DNA of 64,000 nt from Posidoniimonas polymericola (GTDB lineage: Bacteria; Planctomycetota; Planctomycetia; Pirellulales; Lacipirellulaceae), in the NCBI RefSeq assembly GCF_007859935.1, contig NZ_SJPO01000012.1, positions 146,292-210,291 on the forward strand, written 5' to 3'. How positions within the stretch are numbered: position 1 is the stretch's first letter; every line of letters starts with the position of its first letter. The notes under the pieces are model-generated. The model ran no database searches, was not told the origin of the DNA, and saw only the letters and a list, made by a program, of their open reading frames with translations. Both the position numbers and the translations under genes were made by a program. Positions 1 through 9,438 of the stretch are shown here, one piece after another.

Positions 1-2
1 AC

Positions 3-680
3 GCGCTCGAGGCCAACGGCATCGACGACAACACGCTTGTCGTCTTCACTTCGGACAACGGACCCTGGCTCTCGTACGGCGACCACGCCGGCAGCGCCGG
101 CCCGTTCCGCGAGGGCAAGGGCACCATGTTCGAGGGCGGCTACCGCGAGCCGTTCATCGCCCGCTGGCCCGGCAAGATCCCCGCGGGCACAACCAGCGAC
201 GAGCTCGCCACCACGATGGACCTGCTGCCAACCATCGCCGGCCTGATTGGCGCCGAGGTCCCCACCGACCGCAAGATCGACGGGCAGGACATCTGGCCGC
301 TGCTCTCGGGCGACGCCGACGCCGGATTCACCCACTCGCCGTTCTACTGCTACTGGCTCGGCGAACTCCACGCCGTCCGCGACAACCGCTGGAAGCTCCA
401 CTTCCCCCACAAGTACCGCACGCTCTCGGGCCGCCCCGGCGGGACCGGCGGCGTGCCGGTCGGCTACGATCAGGCGACTATCGGCCTCGCTCTGTTCGAC
501 CTCAAGTCCGACCCCGGCGAGACCACCAACGTCGCCGCCCAGCACCCCGACATTGTCGAGCGGCTGCAGGCCATGGCCGATGAGGCCCGGGCGGACCTCG
601 GCGACCGGCTGACTGGCGCCAAGGGCGACGGCGCCCGCCCGGTGGGCCGCGTCGAACGCCAACGCCAAACCCAACGCTAA
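3..680 (+). CDS. Sulfatase, C-terminal part (cut by window edge)
   Basis: The open frame runs in from the left edge and encodes the C-terminal ~225 residues of a type I sulfatase, which hydrolyses sulfate esters, usually of sulfated polysaccharides. Visible family marks are the VVFTSDNG segment followed by [18 protein letters not shown], the usual metal-site and C-terminal region of the alkaline-phosphatase-like fold, then a typical late segment with DLLPTIAGL and DGQDIWPLL. The formylglycine CxPSR motif and the signal peptide would lie upstream, outside the window, so catalytic competence and export cannot be judged. Sulfatases are abundant in Planctomycetes. The family call is secure; the substrate is unknown. 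Confidence 0.9.
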   Translation, partial: ALEANGIDDNTLVVFTSDNGPWLSYGDHAGSAGPFREGKGTMFEGGYREPFIARWPGKIPAGTTSDELATTMDLLPTIAGLIGAEVPTDRKIDGQDIWPLLSGDADAGFTHSPFYCYWLGELHAVRDNRWKLHFPHKYRTLSGRPGGTGGVPVGYDQATIGLALFDLKSDPGETTNVAAQHPDIVERLQAMADEARADLGDRLTGAKGDGARPVGRVERQRQTQR

Positions 681-684
681 ACGG

Positions 685-1122
685 CTACTGCGGCTCGGCC
701 AGCGTGCAGGCGAACTCGAACCGGCACGCCAGCCTGCCCGCCGTAATGTTGGTGACCTTGGCCTTCATGAAGAACGCGTCGGCCAGCCGCTCAGTCAGCT
801 CGACCGTGTACTCGACCGTGTCGCCCGGCCGCACCATCTGGCGGAACTGCACGTTGTTCGCCCGGGTGGCGACCGGCACCTTGCCGTCGGTTTCGCTGCC
901 GAGCATGCCCGACAGCATCACCGCGCCGGCCTGCATCGCGCCCTCGCATAGCAGCACGCCCGGCATGATCGGGAAGTCGGGGTAGTGCCCGGCGAACCAG
1001 AACTCGTCACCGCTAAAGGTCTTGGTGCAGGTGATCGTGTTCTCGCCCCGCTCGGTGACCTCATCTATCAAGAGGAACGGCGGGCGGTGGGGGATGGCGT
1101 TGGTGATTTCTTCGGAGGACAT
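685..1122 (-). CDS. FabZ-like 3-hydroxyacyl-ACP dehydratase
   Basis: 145 residues with the hotdog fold signature of FabZ/FabA-type dehydratases. The IPHRPPFLLID start is typical of FabZ, and GHYPDFPIMPGVLLCEG carries the catalytic His and, in the following helix, the Glu. The enzyme dehydrates 3-hydroxyacyl-ACP to trans-2-enoyl-ACP. Length matches FabZ. It is the distal member of a minus-strand set that also includes an ACP (9087-9338) and a FabF-like condensing enzyme (9439-10683), so it more likely serves that specialised chain-building pathway than housekeeping fatty acid synthesis (inference). A toxin-antitoxin pair on the opposite strand separates it from the rest of the cluster. Confidence 0.85.
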   Translation of the reverse strand: MSSEEITNAIPHRPPFLLIDEVTERGENTITCTKTFSGDEFWFAGHYPDFPIMPGVLLCEGAMQAGAVMLSGMLGSETDGKVPVATRANNVQFRQMVRPGDTVEYTVELTERLADAFFMKAKVTNITAGRLACRFEFACTLAEPQ

Positions 1123-1171
1123 GAAAACCGCGGCAATTCGTGCAAGGTGGACCTGGGCGCCCCAGGGGTTC

Positions 1172-1177
1172 TATAAT
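1172..1177 (+). promoter_or_regulatory. Candidate -10 box for the DUF433/DUF5615 pair
   Basis: A perfect TATAAT lies only 6 bases before the ATG at 1184, so a transcript starting the usual distance downstream would begin at or next to the start codon and be essentially leaderless. No good -35 hexamer is visible. A GC-rich palindrome, GGGCGCCCC, lies just upstream (1157-1165) and could be an operator for autoregulation (inference). Confidence 0.45.
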
Positions 1178-1183
1178 CTAGGT

Positions 1184-1399
1184 ATGAGCAACGTTATCAA
1201 GGTCGATCCGGAAATCCTAGGCGGCGCGCCCTGCTTCGCGGGCACGCGTGTGCCGGTCGTGTCCCTATTCGATTGGCTGCAGCGGGGGCACAGCATCTCG
1301 TACTTTCTAGAGCAGTTCCCTTCCGTGAGACGCGAGCAAGTTGTCGAACTCTTGGAAGAAGCAAAGGCTCAGACGATCCCACACACGACGGCCTCATGA
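1184..1399 (+). CDS. DUF433 family antitoxin
   Basis: 71 residues starting MSNVIKVDPEILGGAPCFAG, followed by TRVPVVSLFDWLQRG, the hallmark of DUF433 proteins (a small winged-helix-type DNA-binding family). The frame is open further upstream, but family members begin at this point, so the ATG at 1184 was chosen. It overlaps the next gene by four bases (ATGA at 1396-1399), the usual translational coupling of an antitoxin and its toxin. Known DUF433 proteins pair with DUF5615 PIN-like proteins, which is exactly the neighbour here. It probably binds its own promoter and neutralises the downstream toxin (family knowledge, not shown by sequence). Confidence 0.88.
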   Translation: MSNVIKVDPEILGGAPCFAGTRVPVVSLFDWLQRGHSISYFLEQFPSVRREQVVELLEEAKAQTIPHTTAS

Positions 1400-1716
1400 G
1401 GTTGTTGCTCGACGAGAATCTGCCGCACGAGTTCCGCAATGACATAGTGGGGCACCAATGCGAGACCGTCGCCTACAATGGGTGGAGCGGGAAGAGAAAC
1501 GGCGACCTCCTCCGCACGGCCGCCGCCGCCGGGTTCGACGCGTTGGTCACGAACGATTCGAATATCCCCCATCAGCAAAACATCGCGGCGTTACCGCTGT
1601 CGATCGTAAACCTGCTGGCGCCCACAAACAACCTCGAAGACCTGAGGCCGCTCGTGCCGGCGTTGCTAGAGTCGCTTCAAGCTCTTGAAGCTAACCAAGT
1701 GACCTACGTCAGGTAA
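1396..1716 (+). CDS. DUF5615 PIN-like toxin
   Basis: 106 residues starting MRLLLDENLPHEF, the N-terminal strand with a conserved Asp that defines DUF5615, a PIN/Mut7-C-like nuclease family. A second acidic site is in ALVTNDSNI. PIN-fold toxins cleave RNA using a cluster of acidic residues around metal. The start codon overlaps the antitoxin stop (ATGA), and the pair stands alone on the plus strand inside an otherwise minus-strand cluster, consistent with arrival by horizontal transfer. Actual toxicity is inferred from the family. Confidence 0.87.
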   Translation: MRLLLDENLPHEFRNDIVGHQCETVAYNGWSGKRNGDLLRTAAAAGFDALVTNDSNIPHQQNIAALPLSIVNLLAPTNNLEDLRPLVPALLESLQALEANQVTYVR

Positions 1717-1765
1717 CGAAGCTACTATCTGCCTGAACGTGTAACACTGGCGAGTGCGTCGTGGC

Positions 1766-2452
1766 CTACACAGCCCCCGTCTGTCGCTCCCAAACCAAAC
1801 ACTCCTTCTCATCCACGCGGCCCGACGCCCCCAGGCCGAAGGCCTTCGGGTGGATGTTCTCGACCTTAAACGTCAGCCCGGTCGCCAGGCCCCACTCGAA
1901 CGGGGCGGCATTGAGCTGCAGCGTGCGGTAGCCCCCCATCGCGATGTCGCCGTTGGCGGTGATTTGTCGTCGCCAGACGGGCGTCCCTAGGGCGTAGGTG
2001 GTCACGGTTCGGGCACGGTCGTTGGTGATCACCGCGTGCTTGAAACGGTCGAGCTGTCCACGGAACCGGTGCACGCAGTCGAGCGGCCAGTGCTGCAGCA
2101 CGTCCTTGATCACCAGCAGGTCGGCCGCGGGGAGCTCGTCGCGGTTCGCGTCCAGGCAAACAAACCGCCGCCGCTCGTTGCCAAACCGCGTGTTGAGGTC
2201 GTCCACCAGGTCGGGCACGACATCCACGCCGGTGTAGTCGACATTGTCCCAGCCGAGGTTTTGGGTCGCCGTCCAGTCGCCGCAGCCGACGTCCACCACG
2301 CTGCCGACCGACCTGCTCTCGGCAAACTCCGCCAGCCACGCGTGGTACTCGGCGGTCGCCTTCGGCACCGAACCCGGCCCGCTGCGGCTCTCGCTGCCCC
2401 AGGCGTGCGAGCTGTAGATCATCGAGAACGCCTGCTCCGCAGTCTGACCCAT
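1766..2452 (-). CDS. Class I SAM-dependent methyltransferase
   Basis: 228 residues with a Rossmann-type SAM site: SVVDVGCGDW is motif I, TGVDVVPDLV the acidic loop after strand 2, and DLLVIKDVLQHWP the motif IV/post-IV region. The N-terminal segment (about 60 residues) resembles that of small-molecule methyltransferases. The substrate cannot be read from sequence. It lies 57 bases downstream of the CrtI-like oxidoreductase gene (2510-4012) on the same strand and may be co-transcribed with it, which would fit O- or C-methylation of a lipid or polyene product (inference). Confidence 0.8.
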   Translation of the reverse strand: MGQTAEQAFSMIYSSHAWGSESRSGPGSVPKATAEYHAWLAEFAESRSVGSVVDVGCGDWTATQNLGWDNVDYTGVDVVPDLVDDLNTRFGNERRRFVCLDANRDELPAADLLVIKDVLQHWPLDCVHRFRGQLDRFKHAVITNDRARTVTTYALGTPVWRRQITANGDIAMGGYRTLQLNAAPFEWGLATGLTFKVENIHPKAFGLGASGRVDEKECLVWERQTGAV

Positions 2453-2509
2453 GCTTGTCCTGCACTGGGATGAATCTTGTTGCCCGCCCGCGGCTCGTCC
2501 TTGTGAGTC

Positions 2510-4012
<1,503 letters not shown>

Positions 4013-4122
4013 AGCGGGCGTGTTGCGTGGGCTCGTCGAGTGGGTCTGGTGTCCGGGATCCGTCTCGGAGAATCCAGTAGTTTAGCAGTTTACAGCGAGG
4101 GGCTCGATGGGCGCCGGCGGGG

Positions 4123-4169
4123 CGACTTTTGTCCCTTATTCGCGCATCCATTTATAGGGACAAAAGTCG
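4123..4169. repeat. Inverted repeat, GGGACAAAAGTCG family, copy 1
   Basis: Perfect 14-bp arms, CGACTTTTGTCCCT at 4123-4136 and its complement at 4156-4169, separated by 19 bases. It lies in the intergenic stretch upstream of the CrtI-like gene. A related imperfect copy follows at 4248-4290, so this is a repeated element rather than a chance hairpin. No gene is seen between 4013 and 4820. Confidence 0.75.
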
Positions 4170-4247
4170 GGCTCTGCAGCGGCCCCTGAAGTGCGTCCCA
4201 CGCTTGTATAGCAGCGTCTTCGTCACATTGGGCGACTCGTCCGACGG

Positions 4248-4290
4248 CGACTTTTGTCCGTATTTGCACACTGCAGGGGACAATAGTCCG
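4248..4290. repeat. Inverted repeat, GGGACAAAAGTCG family, degenerate copy 2
   Basis: CGACTTTTGTCC at 4248-4259 faces GGACAATAGTCC at 4278-4289, a near-palindrome with the same arm sequence as the element at 4123-4169. Function unknown; it may be a REP-like sequence or transcription-stop structure. Confidence 0.55.
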
Positions 4291-4410
4291 GGTTGAGGAA
4301 AAGACTAGCGGCAGAACCCGCAGCCACCCCTTGTATACCGCCGTGGGTGGCTCTTTGCGATCTAAAACGGAGCGGAGAATCGAGAGAGTGGGGCCCGAAT
4401 CGGAATCTTG

Positions 4411-4815
4411 CATGGGGCATTGCCCAGGGCTGTGATAGCGCCCCGTTGGGGCTTTGATCCGCTGGCGACGACAACCGGAACGCGGGGCCCATTCCTTGGC
4501 CTGAAGGGCCAATCTACTGCAGCCCAGGGCATCGCCCTGGGTTGCCGACCGGGTTCAACCAATAAAACCCTGAACGGACGCGCTAATCCCAACCGCAGAA
4601 CTAGCGCGTCCCGTTGGGACTCTCTGGACCCTTGGCGTCCGCCATCCCAGGGAGTTGCCCTGGGCTATGATAGCGCGCCCCGTTGGGGCTGTTGTTCGCT
4701 GGCGACGCCAACCGGCGTGCAAGTCCGCAAGCCTTGGGCTGAAAGGCCAACCTACTACAGCCCAGGGCATCGCCCTGGGTTAGAGACCGGGTTTAACTAT
4801 CGAAGCCCTGAAGGG
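4411..4815. repeat. REP-like palindrome cluster, left of the RAYT gene
   Basis: Contains three copies of a 19-bp palindrome of the form CCCAGGGC-NNN-GCCCTGGG at 4523-4541, 4646-4664 and 4761-4779, plus a half-copy at 4423. Between them are recurring segments: GCGCCCCGTTGGGGC, CTTGGCCTGAAGGGCC-like, and GACCGGGTTCAACCA...CCCTGAA. The arrangement is mirrored on the other side of the transposase gene. These are typical targets of REP-associated tyrosine transposases. The small ORFs crossing this stretch are repeat-derived and not counted as genes. Confidence 0.85.
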
Positions 4816-4820
4816 GCGCG

Positions 4821-5273
4821 CTATTCCCACACGTAGCGTTCGTCGAACTCAATGCCGTACCGCTCCAACAACGTCCGGTACTCTTCCTGGAATGACGCCT
4901 GACGATGATGTTCGCGCTGTCCCTCGATGTACCGCACCAAAGCCGGCAATTGGCTGGCGCCAACCGAGAAGGCGCCATATCCGTTCTGCCACGCGAACGC
5001 CTGGTAGGTTTCGCCCCTGGTCTTCACCCATTTCGACGAGTCTTGCTTGATACCTTGCACCAAGTCGGCCACCGAGACGGTGCGTCCCAGCCGGCACGCC
5101 AGATGAACGTGATCGTCAACGCCGCCCACCTTAATCGCCGGCGCCCCCATCGACCGGCAGGCCTTCGCCAGGTAGGCGTGCATCTCCGCTTCGATTCCCT
5201 GGTCGATCCAAGCGCGGCGATGCTTTGTCGAGAAGACGAGATGCACCAGAACGTTGGATAGCGACTGAGCCAT
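4821..5273 (-). CDS. REP-associated tyrosine transposase (RAYT, IS200-like Y1 family)
   Basis: 150 residues starting MAQSLSNVLVHLVFSTKHR, the usual opening of IS200/TnpA_REP proteins. GVDDHVHLACRLG supplies the HUH (His-x-His) metal site, and WQNGYGAFSVG supplies the candidate nucleophile Tyr. Length is full for the family. The gene is bracketed directly by clusters of the same palindrome (three copies on each side), so it is probably the domesticated enzyme that made or maintains those repeats. RAYTs are usually single-copy and immobile, unlike true IS200 elements. No disruption is visible. Confidence 0.9.
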   Translation of the reverse strand: MAQSLSNVLVHLVFSTKHRRAWIDQGIEAEMHAYLAKACRSMGAPAIKVGGVDDHVHLACRLGRTVSVADLVQGIKQDSSKWVKTRGETYQAFAWQNGYGAFSVGASQLPALVRYIEGQREHHRQASFQEEYRTLLERYGIEFDERYVWE

Positions 5274-5334
5274 GAATTGATCCCCAGGCGAGGCATGCGG
5301 CGAACCGTTTCATGGTAGTCAGCGTAGCGTGTGC

Positions 5335-5630
5335 CGTTGGGACTTTTTTCACACTTAGGCGACCGACCTCCCAGGGCGTTGCCCTGGGTTACCGACCGGG
5401 TTCAACCAACAAAGCCCTGAAGGGGCGCGCTAATCCAAGGCATCTTAGCGCGTCCCGTTGGGACTTCTTGATTTCATGGCGTCCGCGTACCCAGGGCGTT
5501 GCCCTGGGCTGTGACAGCGCGCCCCGTTGGGGCTGTTGATCGCTGGCGAAGCGAACCGGCGTGCAAGACCGCAAGCCTTGGCCTGAAGGGCCAACCTAAT
5601 ACAGCCCAGGGCATCGCCCTGGGTTGTCTG
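5335..5630. repeat. REP-like palindrome cluster, right of the RAYT gene
   Basis: Three further copies of the 19-bp palindrome at 5370-5388, 5490-5508 and 5605-5623, with the same intervening segments (GCGCCCCGTTGGGGC, GACCGGGTTCAACCAAC, CTTGGCCTGAAGGGCC) as the cluster at 4411-4815. The last copy ends about 10 bases from the stop codon of the DUF1559 gene. A decayed piece of the same repeat is visible near 7445-7505. Confidence 0.85.
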
Positions 5631-5632
5631 GG

Positions 5633-6670
5633 TCACCTTATGTCTTGAACCTCCCCATCCGCACGATGCCCCATCCGCCGGAAGGCCTCGGCGTCGACGT
5701 CGTACGCCACGAGCCGGGCGGAGCCGTCGCACCAGGAGAGGATGACGCCCGCGTCGTGGGCGCTGCCGAACAACTCACGCGGCAGCGTCTGCTGCAGCGA
5801 GGTGACGCCCGGCAGGGTGCGGAAGTCGGTGGAGTCGTGCCGCGGCATGTGGGTCGGGGTGACGCCGTCGTAGTAGGTGGAGCGGACGATGTCGTCCTGG
5901 AAGCCTGCGAGCATGCACCAGTCGTCGGCCAGCCAGAATTCGTCCCCCGCGTAGACCTCGACCGGCACCCACCGCTCCCCAAGGGCGATCGTCTTGGAGA
6001 GGCCGTCGGTGATCATGCGGGCGGGGACCGCGCGGCCGCAGTACGAGACCCCGCTGAACTCGCTCGCCGGCGGAGGGAAGTCGTCCCGCACCTCGTCGTA
6101 CGCGCGGGGGCTGATCTGCAGGCAGCGGCCATCGAAACCCGTCTGGTCACCGGCGGAGATCGCGTAGTCGGAGCGGGCGGTGAGCGGCGGGTCGTAGCTG
6201 AGCACCCCGCCCTGGCCGTCGCCACAGATCGAGTCCTGCCTGATCCGCTTATCGTAGGGCCCGCCGTCGCGACGCGTCGGGCAGTTGGCGATCGAGATCG
6301 TTAGCGCGTCGCGGCGATTGAGCGCCGTGACGCGTTCGGCGCCGGCCAAGCCCTTGCCCATCGCCGAGATGGCGCCGTCCTCGACGTAGGGCGCGACAGC
6401 GAAGAACCACCCGCCGGGCTGTTCGGCCCCGACGCCGCGGTCGGGGTCGCCGGTCCAGTTGCCCGCCCACCCGGAGGACGGGTACCGCGCGTGCGCCGAC
6501 TCGAAGTTGGTAAGTGCGAGCGTCAGGTTCTTGAGGTTGCTCAGGCACTGGGTACGCCGGGCCGCCTCGCGGGCCGACTGCACCGCCGGCAGCAGCGGAG
6601 CGACCAGCACGCCGATGATCGCAATCACTACGAGGAGTTCGACCAGGGTGAACGCGGAACGCCGTGCCAT
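5633..6670 (-). CDS. DUF1559 protein with prepilin-type N-terminus
   Basis: 345 residues. The N-terminus [20 protein letters not shown] is a type IV prepilin cleavage/methylation signal (cut before the Phe of FTLVE) with the hydrophobic assembly helix. [17 protein letters not shown] and [15 protein letters not shown] then identify the DUF1559 (SBP_bac_10-like) family that is hugely expanded in Planctomycetes. It is exported and probably a pseudopilin-like or surface protein; its molecular role is unknown. The ATG at 6670 was chosen because the prepilin signal begins there and because it overlaps the upstream stop codon as TAATG, implying translational coupling with the membrane protein at 6670-7416. 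Confidence 0.9.
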   Translation of the reverse strand: MARRSAFTLVELLVVIAIIGVLVAPLLPAVQSAREAARRTQCLSNLKNLTLALTNFESAHARYPSSGWAGNWTGDPDRGVGAEQPGGWFFAVAPYVEDGAISAMGKGLAGAERVTALNRRDALTISIANCPTRRDGGPYDKRIRQDSICGDGQGGVLSYDPPLTARSDYAISAGDQTGFDGRCLQISPRAYDEVRDDFPPPASEFSGVSYCGRAVPARMITDGLSKTIALGERWVPVEVYAGDEFWLADDWCMLAGFQDDIVRSTYYDGVTPTHMPRHDSTDFRTLPGVTSLQQTLPRELFGSAHDAGVILSWCDGSARLVAYDVDAEAFRRMGHRADGEVQDIR

Positions 6671-7416
6671 TACTCCTCCGGCGGCTTTGAGACGATCCAC
6701 AACGCCACCCCATCGGTGGGTGGCGTGTCGGGCATGGAGTAACTCTTTACTCCATTAGCTAGGTTCTCTGAGTGAACAAATCGCCGGTTCAGCAGCACCA
6801 GCTGATCGCCCGGCTCACGCTCGACCGATGTGGCTTGCACCTCGGTGCCGAGGCTGAGCAGCCGCCCGTCCTTGTCGAGCGGCCACTGATCGGGTGTCGC
6901 GTGGATTTCGGCGCTGACGGTATGTTCGCCGCTCCGAGGTGCGGCCTTCATCGAAGAGCTGCTGCTTGCCGAGGGCTTGATACTGAGACCATAGGCCGCA
7001 TCTCCGCTTGGCCTCTGCCAGGTTGAGAGCGTGATCAGCCACTCGCCTGGGGAAAGACCAGTAGCGAGGATCTGGTGGTCAAAGCCGTGGCTCGTGTCGG
7101 CGTTCGGAAAGATGGGTAGCGGGCTCACGCCGCTTTCCGGTAGCTCGTTCACCTGCACGGCGACGCCGTAATGACCGCCGGGCGGCAAGTAAATCCGCCA
7201 CGTCCAGTCACTATTGAACCGCCGCGGCCGCTGGATCGCCTGGATCTTGGTCGGGTCGTCGATGTTGAGCACGCCGGCTTCTTGACGCAACCGCCGAACC
7301 TCTTCCCTTAGTGGCGCCAGGCGGACGATTACTAAGCCCATGACCACGACGGTGGCGAACAACAAGAGGTTCAACAGCGAGAAGCGGAACCGCCATGGTG
7401 GGGGCGTGTGGGACAT
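6670..7416 (-). CDS. Single-pass membrane protein, unknown function
   Basis: 248 residues from the MSHTPPP start. One transmembrane helix (about residues 13-35, [18 protein letters not shown]) is followed by a short Arg/Glu-rich heptad-like stretch, then a soluble, mostly beta-predicted extracytoplasmic region and a Ser-rich loop. No family motif is recognised. Planctomycete genomes often carry a protein of this type (N-anchor, short coiled coil, beta domain) upstream of a DUF1559 gene. Its stop overlaps the next start by one base, so the two are one operon and probably act together. The longer frame to 7485 adds 23 residues without a plausible start. Confidence 0.7.
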   Translation of the reverse strand: MSHTPPPWRFRFSLLNLLLFATVVVMGLVIVRLAPLREEVRRLRQEAGVLNIDDPTKIQAIQRPRRFNSDWTWRIYLPPGGHYGVAVQVNELPESGVSPLPIFPNADTSHGFDHQILATGLSPGEWLITLSTWQRPSGDAAYGLSIKPSASSSSSMKAAPRSGEHTVSAEIHATPDQWPLDKDGRLLSLGTEVQATSVEREPGDQLVLLNRRFVHSENLANGVKSYSMPDTPPTDGVALWIVSKPPEE

Positions 7417-7519
7417 GCGGCAATTGTAGCAGGCGCGGGGAAACGAGTCCTGTTGGGACTCTTTGCCGTTATGGCGACCGAACACCCTAGGCGTAGCCCT
7501 CGGTCGCGTATTGGTAGGA

Positions 7520-8911
7520 TCAATCCCGCAAACAGTGCATGTTCGCCATGCCGATGCCGCTGACGATGCTGCCGATAATGCCGACGAAGCCCTGGTCGGT
7601 GCCGCAGATGAAGAGGTTGTCGAGGTGCGTCGCGCCGTCGAGCTGCTTCTCTGGCGCGCCGTACACGGCGCCGTTGTCGTGCCCGGTGAAGCGGACGATG
7701 GTGGTCGGGCTGAACATGTCGGTGTCGACCACTCGGGCGCGGTAGTCGGGGACGAACCTCACGGCGGAGTCGACAATGCGGTCGTACCAGCGGTGCTTGG
7801 CGAGCTGGTACTCCTCATCGGAGAGGTTGTTCCACCAGTCGAAGTTGGCGAGCACCGTGATCCGCATCACGCCCTCTCCTAGGGAACCAGCGAGCGACTT
7901 GTCGTACTCGAAGTTGTTCGGGCTGCAGATCACGCCGCTCCGCAGGTCGCACGGATCAGCGGGCGGGGTCCAGTCGAATTCGGCGTGGTCATTGAAGAAC
8001 GTGATCGTGCGGTCGTAGCCGAGCTGCTTCGGGTCGACGTCCAGCGTGCTGATGGTCTCGCAGAAGCTGAGCTTGCCGGGCGCGCGGGAGTCGACCACCG
8101 GCGCGCCGTCGTCGCAGAGCCGCATGGTCTCGAACCAACCGGCGGACGACAGCACGCGGCGGGCCTGAATCTGTGTGCCGTCCTCGAGCTCGACGCCCGC
8201 CACGCGACCTCCGTCGGTGATGATTCGCTTCACCCCGGCGCGGAGCTTGAGCTCGCCCCCCATCGCCTTGTACTTCTTGACCAGGTTCTTGAGGATCAGC
8301 CGCACGCCGGCGTGCGGGCGGCCCAGGCCCTCGAGGAAGATGCTGCGGAACATGATGCAGAACTGGCCCCAGTCCATGTCGTGCTCGCGGGCCGAGCCGT
8401 AGAACATCAGCGGGCAGAACAGCATCTCGACCAGAAGCGGCTCGGTCAGGTAGCTCGACACCACCTGGCGGGCGGACTGCTGCTGGTGCTCCTCGGAGAG
8501 GTCGTCGTAGTCGACGATCGCCTCGACGAAGCGGCGCCAGTTGTCGGCCTGGGCGGGGAACTCGCGGGCGACCTCGGCGGCCAAGAGCTCCGGGTCGTTG
8601 TCGAACTTGAGCCGCGCGCCGGGGAACACCACCTGCGAGCCGATCTGTGGCGAGATCTGGAAGTCGTCCCACGAGAAGCGGAGCTGACGCAGCAGCCGGG
8701 CGAGCGGCCCCTTGCGGGCGCCCTTGGGCGTGATGTTGGTCAGCGCGTGCAGGCCGACGTCGTAGTCGCGGCCGCGGAGGCGGTAGAAGCTGTTGAGACC
8801 GCCGATGGTCCAGTGCTTCTCAACGATCAGCACCCGCTGCTCGTACATCGCCAGCCGGATGCCGGCCGCCAGCCCGCTCATCCCGGCGCCGATGATGAGG
8901 GTGTCGTACAT
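7520..8911 (-). CDS. CrtI-like FAD-dependent oxidoreductase 2
   Basis: 463 residues. The motif YDTLIIGAGMSGLAAGIRLA at the N-terminus and VLIVEKHWTIGGLNSFY just after it are the FAD-binding elements of the phytoene desaturase family. A C-terminal segment, LFICGTDQGFVGIIGSIVSG, completes the flavin site. The next minus-strand genes upstream are the ACP and the FabF-like enzyme, so it is best read as a redox tailoring enzyme of that cluster. It differs clearly from the copy at 2510-4012 and is not a recent duplicate. Confidence 0.85.
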   Translation of the reverse strand: MYDTLIIGAGMSGLAAGIRLAMYEQRVLIVEKHWTIGGLNSFYRLRGRDYDVGLHALTNITPKGARKGPLARLLRQLRFSWDDFQISPQIGSQVVFPGARLKFDNDPELLAAEVAREFPAQADNWRRFVEAIVDYDDLSEEHQQQSARQVVSSYLTEPLLVEMLFCPLMFYGSAREHDMDWGQFCIMFRSIFLEGLGRPHAGVRLILKNLVKKYKAMGGELKLRAGVKRIITDGGRVAGVELEDGTQIQARRVLSSAGWFETMRLCDDGAPVVDSRAPGKLSFCETISTLDVDPKQLGYDRTITFFNDHAEFDWTPPADPCDLRSGVICSPNNFEYDKSLAGSLGEGVMRITVLANFDWWNNLSDEEYQLAKHRWYDRIVDSAVRFVPDYRARVVDTDMFSPTTIVRFTGHDNGAVYGAPEKQLDGATHLDNLFICGTDQGFVGIIGSIVSGIGMANMHCLRD

Positions 8912-8938
8912 GAGGTGAGGCAGGCGTTGAGAGTTCTT

Positions 8939-9050
8939 CCCTCCCTCTCAGGGAGGGTCGGGGGGAGGGTCGGGCGTTCAAGAGAGCGAAGCCCTCCTGT
9001 ACTGCGAACCTCTACCCTCCCCTAACCCCTCCCTGCGGGGGAGGGGGATA
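8939..9050. repeat. Intergenic GGGAGGG/CCCTCCC inverted repeats
   Basis: A local palindrome CCCTCCCT-CTC-AGGGAGGG at 8939-8957 is followed by GGGGGGAGGGT, and about 55 bases later by the facing strand ACCCTCCCCTAACCCCTCCC and GCGGGGGAGGGGGA. The element can fold as one long G/C-rich hairpin between the oxidoreductase and ACP genes. This pattern is a common dispersed repeat type in planctomycete intergenic DNA. Confidence 0.65.
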
Positions 9051-9086
9051 GCGCGGCCGGTGGCCGCGGAGACTAAACCGTCGCCG

Positions 9087-9338
9087 CTACAGGTTGACCA
9101 TCATCGGTTCGAGGTAGGCGACCGTGCTGTCCATGCTGGCCAGGTTGACGTAGTCGTCCTCGGGGATCTGCACGCGGTGCCGCTTGCGGAGCTCCATGAC
9201 GATATCGAGGAAGTCCATGGAGTCGAGCTCCATCTGCTCACGGAAGCTGACGTCGTCCTTCAGGCCGGACAGGTCCTCGTCCGGGGCGATGTCGGCGAGG
9301 ATGTCGAGGATCTCGTTGCGGATTTCTTCGCGGGTCAT
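9087..9338 (-). CDS. Acyl carrier protein
   Basis: 83 residues, strongly acidic, with the phosphopantetheine attachment site MELDSMDFLDIVMEL; Ser40 is the expected modification site. The DSMD in place of DSLD is common in ACPs of specialised pathways. It carries acyl intermediates as thioesters. It lies 100 bases downstream of the FabF-like gene and upstream of the CrtI-like oxidoreductase on the same strand, so it is probably the dedicated carrier of this cluster rather than the fatty-acid-synthase ACP. Confidence 0.92.
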   Translation of the reverse strand: MTREEIRNEILDILADIAPDEDLSGLKDDVSFREQMELDSMDFLDIVMELRKRHRVQIPEDDYVNLASMDSTVAYLEPMMVNL

Positions 9339-9349
9339 GAGTTGGGCTC

Positions 9350-9428
9350 TTGGCTGTTAGCTATTGGCCGTTGGCTTCGGCTACCGCGGCGTGACCCTGT
9401 GAGCCAACAGCCGATAGCTAACAGCCGA
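9350..9428. repeat. Long imperfect inverted repeat between fabF-like and ACP genes
   Basis: The 27-base arm at 9350-9376 (TTGGCTGTTAGCTATTGGCC...) pairs with 9402-9428 with about 24 of 27 positions complementary, loop about 25 bases. It fills almost the whole gap between the condensing-enzyme and ACP genes and would form a stable hairpin in the minus-strand transcript. It may modulate the relative expression of the two genes, or be a dispersed repeat. Confidence 0.75.
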
Positions 9429-9438
9429 CGGCTCCTGG

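Noticed and set aside
4411..5630. Possible CRISPR array because of regularly repeated palindromes
   Set aside because: Spacing is irregular, the intervening segments are themselves repeated, there are no cas genes, and a RAYT sits in the middle; it is a REP cluster.
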